This document shows positions 22,076 to 32,033 of a stretch of DNA of 64,000 nucleotides, piece by piece. Each line of letters starts with the position of its first letter. The stretch's first letter is position 1. Position numbers and translations under genes: made by a program. Source of the stretch: Capsicum annuum (lineage: Eukaryota; Streptophyta; Magnoliopsida; Solanales; Solanaceae); contig NC_061112.1 in NCBI RefSeq assembly GCF_002878395.1, positions 44,471,554-44,535,553 of the forward strand. The letters are read 5' to 3'. Below the pieces are notes generated by a model. It was not told the origin of the DNA, ran no database searches, and saw only the letters and a list, made by a program, of their open reading frames with translations.

Positions 22076-22552
22076 AGAAGAGATCTTAAGTTTGAAGTGG
22101 GTGATTTAGAGTACTTAAAGATTTTACCTATGAAAGGGGTGAAGAGGTTTGGTAAAAAGGTAAAGCATAGTCCCCGTTATGTTGGCCCGTATAGAGTCTT
22201 GATCTGTGTTGGCAAAGTAGCCTATGAGGTTGAGTTGCCCGCAGAGTTGTCAGCCATAAATCCTATTTTTCATGTCTCCAAGCTTAAAAAGAATATTGGT
22301 GATTCCATTATGGTAGATCCTTCAGAGAGTGCTGATATTCAGAATAGTCTTTCATTCGATGAGATTCCTATTGAGATCCTAGATTTTTAGATTCTTAGAC
22401 TGAGTAACAAAGAGGTTCCCTTGGTCAAAGTGTTGTGGTGAAACCAGTCAGTTGAGGGTGCTACTTGGGAGGCAGAAGCAGACATGCGACTTAAGTACCC
22501 GCACCTCTTTTCCATGAGTTCAGATCGATTCGAAGATATTATTCTTCCTTAA
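22031..22552 (+). pseudogene. Element C integrase tail and chromodomain-like end
   Basis: Open piece 22031-22390: RRRDLKFEVGDLEYLKILPM, then KHSPRYVGPYRVL (GPY/F motif) and NPIFHVSKLKK. After a TAG at 22388 the tail reads VPLVKVLW, TGA at 22439-22441, NQSVEGATWEAEADMRLKYP, ending at a TAA at 22550. The tail is the chromodomain-like motif of Del/Tekay elements. The TGA falls at the same codon as in element G. Confidence 0.85.
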
Positions 22553-22721
22553 TTCAGCCCTTCTAATCTAAATTTCATCTATATATCTATTCTTGCATAA
22601 GTTCTTGCAATTTTTGAGGTATTCAAGAGTTTAGAGAGATTTTGAGCAATTTAGCAAATTGCTTCAGCTATGTGTACTCTATTTTTCCTGTTTTCCTAGT
22701 CTAACTAGCGATATTTGAGGA

Positions 22722-22743
22722 CGAATGATTCCAAGGGGGAGAT
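22722..22743 (+). other. Element C polypurine tract
   Basis: The purine run AAGGGGGAGATA follows GAGGACGAATGATTCC just before the 3' LTR start at 22746, in the same context as in A, E and G. Confidence 0.8.
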
Positions 22744-22745
22744 AT

Positions 22746-25431
22746 TGTAAGACCCCACAAAGTTCCCTCGTAGTTCGAGCCTTAGAGCATGTCAAGTGAA
22801 GTATAATTCTGTCCCTAAAAGATTGAGAAGAGACTTCCCAAGTGATTGGTATTTAAACCACATATAATTTTCTTAGATTTGACTTTTTGTCATGTAGATA
22901 ATTGAATTAGATTTCCAACGATACAAATTTTGTCCAAATCCGGCATCGGGGTGAGAAATTATGTCCATTTTACTGAGAGTTATCGTAATCACCTAGGTAC
23001 GATGGACGATCCGATGGACCGCTGAGTCTGCGACGGAACATCACTTGGATCATCATGACCGAGGAAGAAAATACCTTTCTTGTCCTAAGTGCGACAGATA
23101 GGACAATGGACCGTCCAGGCTATGACAGACTGTCGCTGAGACCGTTGCCACTAAGGCAGTGTGGTCTCATCCTGGCCATCGTGTGACGAACAATCCAACA
23201 GACTATCGGACCTGCGATGGACCATCGATCTAACCATCGCAATTAGGCAGTGTGTCCCTTTTTTGTTTATCGTGCGACGGACGACCCGATGACCGTCGCA
23301 GACCCCATTCAGTATTTTTAGCTTATTTTTAAGAGGGATTTTCGGTCTTTTCCACGCCTTTAATAACCAGATATATTCCAAATGAAGCAAATGACTTCAT
23401 TCATCATCTAAAACACAAGAGATCAAGGGTTTCTCCCTCAAGATAAAATCTACAACCCTTCTCTAAGAAATCCAAGAACTCACCATGGATTGTCCAAATT
23501 GAGTTGAGATTTAAGCTCACCAAGTTCAAGGGTTGCAAGAAACTTCTCTCAAGAGTAATAAGAAAAGTTTGAAGTGTTCATCCAATTTCATAATCTAAGG
23601 TATGTGGGATTTTGAACAAGGGTAATCCTTTCATCCTTGTGCTCAAAGGCTTATATAAACTACGACTTTCTGCAATCTATGAGATTTTACATGATTTTGA
23701 ATTAGGGGTTTTCACCCATTTTTGTTGATTGCAATATTTTGATGTTTCCCATGAATTGAGAGTCTAATGACATGATTTTCACATGTTTTCTTGAGAAATT
23801 GCAGTTGAGTCTATACCTTATGATTTTAATATTTGAGAAATTAGTAGTTGAAATATTTGAGATATTGAAGTATATGAGTATGTTGAGATTTTGAGACAAA
23901 TTGCTGAAATTTTTAGATTTCCACATGAGTTATGAATCTATATGCTATCTATTATGCTTTTGATAAGTTTTAACTTAAGAATTAATTATGGGTTATTGAG
24001 CCCTACTTGAGACTTGCAATTTTATGAACTATTGTGCTATAAGAACCTATGATTTGAGTATGTTGAGATTTATTGAGAAATGCTTTGACCTAATGGTCAT
24101 AGAGTTTTGAAATCCACTTCACTACATGAGATTACTGATTTTATTGTTGGGTTCTTAGGAACCATGAGATTATTTTGAAAGTGGATTTTCATGAGATGAG
24201 CGAGATAAAATGAAGGGTATTTAGCATCGAGTTGGGTAAGTTTCTACGGTTTTTTACCCCAGAACTATGTGCCACCGTAGTTTTGAGATTTTGGGGCTAA
24301 GGCTGAGATATTAGGCCCGAGGCTGAGATAAGTGATCACTGAATTGAGGTTATACTCCCTGGAAAGAGTATGACGCTCCTCCTCAACGTAGGGTCTCTTT
24401 CTTAGGAGGACAAAATATTGGACTCCATGTAGCTCGCATGATTTATGTTGGTTAAGATAACCTCCCTTGATACAAGTTATTTTTCCTAATAGTAAAGTTG
24501 TAGATTTGCTCCCTAAGACTAAAGTATTTTCCCTTGATATAACTATTTTCCCTAAAGCTTGAAACGAGTTATTTTCCTAAAGTGAATTAAATTCCTTCAA
24601 GTATGTTTCAAAGTTATTTCATTCTGAATAACAAGTACTTGAGTTCAAAAGAGTTATGAGTTCTTGAGCATTAAAGAAGTTTTACTTTCCATGAGACATA
24701 TGAATGAGTTGAAAGTATTGTTTAAAGTTTCCTTTAGCCTATGGGTAATGAGAATAAGAGAAGAGTACCGATTTCAAAGTTAAACTATGATGACTCATAA
24801 GATTCGTGTTACATGATCCAATCTACATGATTCATGAGCTTTACATTTTATACTTATTCGAGCCATATGAGTCATTACTTATTGCATACATGATTTGATT
24901 AAAAAGTATTGATGTTTTTTATATAAATGGATGCACCCCAATATACTCAGTACATTCCCAAGTGCTTATCCACATATACGTCTATGTGCTACATTGTTTT
25001 ATAATGTAGGTTCAGGTGCTCGGTCCTAGCCTCGGTAGTGACTTTCAAGTACCTCTATCTACATTTCTATAGTGGTGATCCTCATGGTTCGAGGACCTAT
25101 ATTTCTGCATTGGAGAGACTATGTTTTAACTTTCAGTTCATTTCGAGTCAGTTGTGGACCTGTCCCAATGGCTTTCTAGTTCATGGATTAGTAAAGGCTT
25201 TGTCAGACTAGTTATCAGATTGTGATTCTGTTGAGGATTCCAGTATTGTGGTCATTTGGATCGAGTATTTTCTCTGTATCTCCCTTCATATAATATGACT
25301 ATGCTAGTGTTTGAATTATTTAATCTTGAAATGTGTATTATTAGTATAAACAGGCTCAAAGGGTTAGAATGTGGCTACTTGTAGCCTTAAGCACCGTGTC
25401 ACATCTCGGGAGGCGATTTTGGATTATTAAA
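22746..25431 (+). repeat. Element C 3' LTR (2686 bp)
   Basis: Starts TGTAAGACCCC and ends ATTATTAAA directly before AAACC. Same layout as the 5' copy: core at ~22890-22960, dyad array at ~22995-23305 with GCGATGGACCATCG, and the ATGAGATTACTGATT region at ~24124. It has ~70 bases near 24865-24935 absent from the 5' copy. Confidence 0.9.
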
Positions 25432-26079
25432 AAACCTCCTTTAATACCTATCCAAGCACGGGATGCTGCGAATATCAGTTGGAGTCATGGGTCTAGGCCA
25501 TCTCTTAACTTCCTCAATTTTATATGGATCCACCTTGATCCCTTCATTAGAAACAACATGCCTGAGAAAAGTTACAATATTTAACAAAAACCTACACTTA
25601 GAGAACTTTGCATACAATCTGTGATCCTTAATAGTCTGCAATACAATTAGACGTGATTATCATGATCCTTCTCACTATTTGAGTACACCAAGATGTCATC
25701 AATAAACACTATAACAAATAAATTTAAAAATGGCCGAAACACCCGATTCATGAGATCCATAAAAGCAGCCAGAGTATTAGTCAAACAAACAACATGAACA
25801 AAAACTCATAGTGACTATAGATGGAATGGAAAGCAGTCTTAGGGATATCTACCTCCCTAATTTTTAACTGATGATAACCCGAACAGATATTAATTTTAGA
25901 AAAGCACTTGGCACCCTAAAATTGGTCAAACAGATCATCAGTCCTAAGAAGAGGATACTTATTCTTCACCGTAACCTTATACAACTGCCGGTAATCTATA
26001 CACATCTGAAGAGACTCGTCTTTATTATGCATGAAAAATACAAGGGCATCCCTCGAAGAAAAACTAGGACGAATAAAAC
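25432..26079 (-). pseudogene. Element D reverse transcriptase core, middle piece
   Basis: Lies between the TSD of C (25432-25436) and that of E (26075-26079). On the minus strand it reads a degraded [13 protein letters not shown] block (~26035-26000), a degraded GYHQLK block (~25860), [11 protein letters not shown] (~25770-25738), the catalytic F-I-D-D at 25694-25705 with LVYSNSE, and KFSKC plus the PRPMTPTDI motif in the open piece 25441-25641. The catalytic Asp pair is intact, but the frame is broken by stops and at least two frameshifts. Confidence 0.87.
26075..26079. repeat. Target site duplication of element E, left copy
   Basis: AAAAC here matches 40821-40825 exactly. On the minus strand, D's LDKSF-RPS linker reads across the gap. 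Confidence 0.88.
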
Positions 26080-28205
26080 AGTAATACCTTAAGATTCACA
26101 ACTGTTACTAGAACCATGCTTCAAGATCATGAGAAATAAATTCTAGTGATTTGGTAGTTTTATGATCAAGTTTGATGTGTATTAAGGCCTCAAATACTTC
26201 CAAGCTATTAGACAAATCAAAACATGCCTTACCGATTAAATTCTTGGGAAGGATATTGGTATAGTCAACTTCAAATGAGCATATCTCTCGTTATACTATA
26301 AATTTTTTATCTCATGACACAACAATAGATGGATAATTTAATTATCTTTCCAACGATATCAATTTCATCCAAATTCAATATTGGAGCAAAAGGTTATACC
26401 CATTTTAATCCAGCAAGTCAGCTTGGCAACTAAGTGACAACATGAGCAGGCGACATATCATAGATCTGAAGGCTTCTCAGCCCATGTCGTCAAACTTAGA
26501 TAGAAACCCATCAATTTCGGCTCTCAGGTAACGACCTGGGCTGATGGTCTATCATAGATCTGACGGCTTATCAGCCTTGGTCGTCAGCTGAAAATTTCAG
26601 CAATTGGGAAGTGATTTCGCAGGGGTATTTTGGTCTTTTCCATTACCCTAAACCTTACCCCCACGACATATAACACCAAAAACAAGTACTTAGATATTGT
26701 AATTTAGTTTCAAAATTTCTTAACCCTCTTTGTTCCCAAGAACAAACTTAGGGTTTCTTCTCAATTAACTTTAAGACCCCATCACACTCTCCACAAGGTA
26801 ATCAAGAATTAAGATTCCCTTTCAAGAATCTTCAAGAAAAATCATTCTCTTTAATGATTCAAGCTTTTGAGGTATGTTGGATGTTGATTATTGGGTTCCT
26901 TTCTCCCAAGAAGTTCAAGAATCCTTTTCTAAATTCAAGATTATATATTTATGAGTTTGCCATGATTTTTTTGAATAGAAATTGAAATTCATGTTATTGA
27001 TGAGTTTTAATTTATGACATGATTTCAAAGATCCAAGCTTTGATCCTACAATGTGATGTTCATGATAAAACTCCTTCAAGTTGCATTATATTGATGTATT
27101 CATGGAAATTAAGTATAGAATTTGTGGTATAACCAAAGCATGCTCCCCATATGTTTGATAGAATGCTTAAGTAAGAGAATAGTGCCTTTTTAGTATGTCA
27201 AGCATGAAATTCCCAATTATGTGATAAATAGTACATGCCAAGCATTTGTTGAAATTCCTTAGTGAATGTATTATGATAAGTTGCATGCATTCTTATCCAT
27301 GTGTATTCCTTATTGAAAAACTATGAGTATTAGTTTGCATTCCCTCAGTAGTATTCAGAATTTAGTTCAGATTTCAGTAAAGCTCAGTAAGTTATAGAAC
27401 TCAATAGTATTCAGGCAGAAAGTAAAATTCTGAAGTGTGCTATCAGACAACAGAATCAAGTGAACTCAGTCAGATCAGTCAACTAAGATGATCAACAATA
27501 GATTTAGCTCAGTCTAATACAGTTTAAGAATCAATTCAGTGTCTTTCAGTTAGGAGTAGGAACTACCACCGAGCGAGTGCATGGACGACGAATTCCCTGT
27601 TAGAGAGGCAGAGTCGTTAGCATCTATCCCTGAACTCTAGATATTTGTAGCCAACGCAGAACCAAGAGTCACTCATTACATTAGGGCTTGACTACCTTCT
27701 AGGTGAAACCCGATGCCTTAGGCTTGACTTTCTATTCAGGGTCACCCGTTAGAGAGGATTGACCATAGTAGTGTCTTTACCTGTGAAAAGGTACTTATAC
27801 CCATCCAGTTGGGGTTACAGGTTGGACCCCACCAGTTCAGATTGAGGTATTTCAGTTAAACGAGAACTCTTATAGTTTCAGCTTCAGATTCAGTCTCAGT
27901 TAAGAACTCAGATAGTTCTTCTGATTTAGGATCGTCAGATACGGTCACACAGCTTAGTAATGAACTCAAATAGTTCCCCAGATTCAAAGATCACCCAGTA
28001 GATATACTTGATCTAAAATTTAGTAAATCATTTTGATTATTAGTAGATTTAGAGATAACCCACTAAATAGGCATGATCTTAGATATAAACCATCATTATC
28101 ACAGTAGAATCGGAGGTCACCCGCTAGATAGGTCTGATCTCAGATATATTCAATTATTATTATTATGAGTAGACACAGTTTTTCAGTATCCCAGAGTTAG
28201 TGAAC
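26080..28205 (+). repeat. Element E 5' LTR, first part
   Basis: Starts AGTAATACC, a mutated TGTAATACC, and follows the 3' LTR (37697 on), including the shared core, a CTGATGG/TATCAGCC dyad block at 26440-26600, the CTTAGGGTTTC leader and the AAAGCATGCTCCCC block. About 310 bases present at ~38950-39265 are missing near 27334. It breaks off at TGAAC (28201-28205), the Athila insertion point. Confidence 0.88.
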
Positions 28206-29410
28206 TGATTTTGGGCGTATTTATACGTCTAAGCACCATAACTTACCCATATTTTAGCTAAGTTTTGAGGATAAAATACATGATTCTTGAACTTTGTCTA
28301 TTTTTAGTTAAGTGAGCTGACCTATGTGATTAGCATGCTTTTCAGGTACTAATGAGGAAGATTATGACACTTTGGGGACCTGTGGATGGCAAAGGAAACT
28401 ACACATAAAAGGAAAACAGCCTTTGGACTGAATGTGATATATGGAAACTTTTTCTCGAGCAAACTCAATATTTTTAAATAGTTAAGGATGTAGTAGCAAT
28501 TTATTAGAGAAGGATGTTATCAAAAGCCTTATGGCTGAATTTTTAGGGATTCATTATTTTGTATTATTTTGAAAACAAGAGAAAGCGGCTTAGCTTGAGG
28601 AGAAAGAGAGAGAAACGTTTTTCTCTCTTATTTTTGCTATTCATCTTCTCCACCAAGATCTTTCTAAGTTTTGGTATGATGAATATTTTTATTGTGATTT
28701 TCATTTTATTCATGAGTAGCTAAGTTTATTTGTTAGGGTTATGAAAACCTTGTAGTATACTCTCTATTGCTATGGGTTTTTGAATTTATGATGGGTTAAT
28801 TCACTTATATCATTACTCTCTTCGTTATGATTGAATTATCGTGGTTGCAAACATAGAGAATGTGCCATTGTAGCAATAACTTGTTCGCTGGAAAAGTTAC
28901 TATTTGGAAAAGAGAGTAGTGATAAGAAAATAGGGTTTCCAACCTCTATTTTACACGTTAATGCCTTAGCAGGATTAACTACTTGGAGAGTTCATATGAT
29001 TGGTTGTACACTTTGGATTCGAGAGAACTAAGGTGAATAAATCCGCGATAGTTGAGAAACACTTGGATTTAGAATTAGAATACATCTCTCTATAAGTGCA
29101 TGCATGTATAAATCCTTATTACTCATAGTTAATAGAGAAGTAAAAACTTCAAGGTGGACATAACCCTAACTTGTCATTCTCTATGATCAAATATTAATAC
29201 TTATATTGCTTCATTGTTATGTTGTAACTATCATTTCAAATTTAAACCAAAACCCCCCTATTCAGGAACCTCTGACCAACAGTCCAGTAACAACTACAAT
29301 ACTTAGTAACACAGTATTCCCTATGGGATTTGACACCCAACCTGGTTGGGTTCTATATTTGACAGCAACTGCTTACTCTCTCATATGAGAGGTGTAATTT
29401 GGGTTTATTA
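28206..29410 (+). repeat. Athila-like 5' LTR (1205 bp)
   Basis: TGATTTTGGGCG to GGTTTATTA. The 3' copy is the same length. It includes a long purine/pyrimidine hairpin at 28604-28629. The short open frames at 28831 and 29206 recur in the 3' LTR and are not genes. Confidence 0.92.
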
Positions 29411-29415
29411 AATTT

Positions 29416-29433
29416 TGGCTCCATTGCTGGGGA
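29416..29433 (+). other. Athila-like primer binding site (tRNA-Asp type)
   Basis: TGGCTCCATTGCTGGGGA, five bases after the LTR, differs at three places from the complement of plant tRNA-Asp 3' end used by Athila elements. All three differences could be transitions or a single transversion since insertion. Confidence 0.85.
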
Positions 29434-29610
29434 ATACGATTGTCGACTAAGTTGTGTTTGTTAGTCGACCTTTTGGTCAAAGATTTCCAAAATTTTACTT
29501 TTGGTTTGTTGTTTTTATTTTGATCAGGTTGAGTGTATTGCATGCCAAATACGCATAGATCAGACAATCTATTATTTCCTATAAATCTTGAACTATATCT
29601 TATTCATAGA

Positions 29611-31293
29611 ATGGATGCGCAACGAGACCCTGAAAGAATAGCTTCTCAACAGGAGTAGGCTAGATTAGCTGCATTGGCAGCTACGCAAGTAAATCAACAG
29701 AATACTGATAACCCAGGTCGGGTACCAAATCTTGATGATGAGGACCTGTTTGATGATGAGTTATTAAATCCAAGGCGTGCAGATGATGTGGCTGCACCAG
29801 TGAATAGGAATGTCAATAGAGATCTTCAAGCTAGGATGAGACCCAAACACCGAGCTGTGCAAGTTGCTTTTGAGGATGATTATGACGACTTGGATGGGGC
29901 TGGTGCCACAGGGGCTATTATTTCTCCACCCTTGGAACCCAGAGCCAAGTTCAATATTACTAGCACTATGATCCAGCTACTGCAACTCAAAGGGTTATTT
30001 GGTGGACTTGCAGGCGATGATCCGAATATGCATCTGATTAATTTTATCTCAATATGCAAATCGTTTGACAATCTAGGGGTTGGACAGAATGTGATCCAAC
30101 TTTATTTATTTCCATTGTATCTATCTGGAGAGGCAACTCTATGGTTAAACGGGCTAACTCCCAACTCTATTACCAATTGGAGGCAACTGAAAGACACTTT
30201 CCAAGAAAGATTCTTTCCGCCATCCAAGAGAGCACAATTGAGAGATGAGATAAGCAATTTCTGACAGCTTCAATCTAAAGCTCTCCATGAGACTTGGGAG
30301 AGGTTCAAGAAGAAGCTAATGCGGTGCCCAAATCATCAGATGACCGATGTCCACTTGATGGAGATATTATACACGGCTTTGAATTCGGTGACTAAGCCAA
30401 TGTTAGATAATGCTGTGGGTGGGTTATTCATGGAACTTACTTTTCTTGAGGCATCTGACATATTATATTGTATGACAAAGCAGAGTAGAGCTTGGTATAC
30501 CAGGGATTCTGAGGTAGCAAGCTCTACTGTATCTATTGGCATGACTACAGAACAGAGGCGAAGAGAAGAAAAACGTGACCTGGATATGGCTCACATAAAA
30601 ACACAGATGGACCTTCTTACTACGTATTTATTATCAGGAAAGATAGAGAAGTTTAAAGTTGTAGCATCACAGGGAAGGGCTGACTCCGATCCTGAGAAAG
30701 AAGCTAATTACTTAAACAATCAGATGGGTTTCCGAGGTGGTGGCCAAGGAAACTAAGGTTGGAACAATCAAGGAGATTGGAAGAATAAAAGTGACAGGAG
30801 TGGATTGTATGTACCTCCTGGAAGCCGTGATAATGCTGCCACTAGTTTAGGCAAAATGTCTATGGAGGACATGATGGAGAAAGTATTAAAGGGAGTTGAA
30901 GTGGCAAATTCTAGGGTGACTATAATAAAGAGTGATGTATCTTCCATAAGTCAACTTGTAAATTCGCACTCAGTTTCTATTAAACAATTGGAGCAGAAGA
31001 TGATCCAATTATCCATAGCATTCAACCAAAGAAAGAATGGGACTCTACCAAGTGATATAGTTCAGAATCCGAGGACTGATGGATCATGTATGGCTATTAC
31101 CACTAGGACCGGTAAGATGTTATCTAGTCCAGGTTTGGGAGCTTCCTCTTACACTGATGAGGTTGAAATGGATTGGGAGATGGTTGATGAATCTCTAGTG
31201 GTGCTTGTGGAGTTGGGTGGTTTGAAAAGAAGAGTGTGGAAGTTGAACGACCAACTAAGCCAAAGTATGTTAGTGATGTGGAGCAAGGCATAA
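29611..31293 (+). pseudogene. gag: Athila-like gag, one frame with three internal stops
   Basis: Starts ATG-GAT-GCG at 29611. The frame is unshifted to 31293, interrupted only by TAG at 29656, TGA at 30262 and TAA at 30754. The N-terminal part is acidic and disordered. The Athila gag core (retrotransposon gag family) spans ~29950-30300 with KFNITSTMIQLLQLKGLF, LINFISICKSF, LYLFPLYLSGEATLWLNGL and WRQLKDTFQERFFPPSK. The second half (30319 on) has TWERFKKK before a MRCPNHQ block, and the region after 30805 is a Met/Ser/Gln-rich coiled-coil-like stretch (SQLVNSHSVSIKQLEQKMI). No zinc knuckle is seen, which is usual for Athila gag. Confidence 0.9.
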
Positions 31294-31394
31294 GAAAGGA
31301 GGTAAAAGTTGCTCCAACTGAAATTCGAAGGCCGCTACCTCTATTTCAAAAATGATTAAAGAAGAAAGAAGATAATGGCAAGCTTAGCGAATTC

Positions 31395-32033
31395 ATGGCT
31401 ATGTTGAAGCAGTTGACAGTGAATGTGCCCTTATTTGAGGCACCGGAACAGATGCACGAATATGCTAAGTTTATGAAAGACCTGTTGACAAAGAAAAGGA
31501 CTGTAGGTTATGAAACGGTATACAATCTTCATCATTGTAGTGCTATTGCTACAAGGTATATTGTCAAAAAGAAAGCTGATCCGGGAGCATTTATTGTTCC
31601 ATGTACGATTGGATTGCTAAAGTTTAAAAAGGCCCTTTGTGATCTTGGGGCAAGTATCAATCTTATGCCATTGAGGGTTTTCAAGAAATTGGGTTTGGGA
31701 GATCCTATTCCCACTAATATATGACTTCTAATGGCGGATAGATCAGTAAAAAGGCCGATTGGGACTTTATATGATGTACTCATAATAGTTGCTGATTTTA
31801 TATTTCCTACCGATTTTGTAATTCTTGATTGTGAAGTGGACTTTGAAGTACCCATAATTTTAGGTAGGCCATTCTTAGCAACTGGAAGGGTGTTAGTAGA
31901 CATGGAGCTGAATAAGCTGAAATTTAGGCTCAATAAGAAAGAAGTTAGCTTTGAAGTATGTCGGTCTATAAATCAACAAAAGAAGATGACTGTCTTCTCG
32001 ATTGTTGATGTATTCTATGAAGATAAACGATAA
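31395..32033 (+). pseudogene. Athila-like aspartic protease
   Basis: In a different frame from gag (shift between ~31280 and 31395). MLKQLTVNVPLFEAPEQMHE leads to HCSAIATRYIV, then the active-site block ALCDLGASINLMPL (Asp at ~31644), LLMADRSVKRPIGTL, DFVILDCEVDFEVPIILGRP and FLATGRVLVD. One TGA at 31722-31724 falls in front of LLMADRS where Arg is usual. Catalytic residues look intact. This protease would mature gag; with pol absent, the element could at best supply gag and protease. Confidence 0.9.

Larger units (their letters stand above)
15102..25431 (+). mobile_element. Element C: full-length Ty3/gypsy chromovirus, 10.3 kb, inserted in D
   Basis: Both LTRs, primer site, gag, protease, RT, RNase H, integrase, chromodomain-like tail and polypurine tract are present in order, and a perfect 5-bp TSD (AAACC) surrounds it. 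The two LTRs differ at roughly one base in ten over the first 200 bases compared by eye, so the insertion is old. All coding parts carry stops or frameshifts. Confidence 0.93.

Noticed and set aside
28831..29031. 66-codon open frame, also present at 35135
   Set aside because: Paired copies in the two Athila LTRs, not protein-like and of differing length.
31532..31933. 133-codon reverse-strand open frame
   Set aside because: Antisense shadow of the Athila-like protease.
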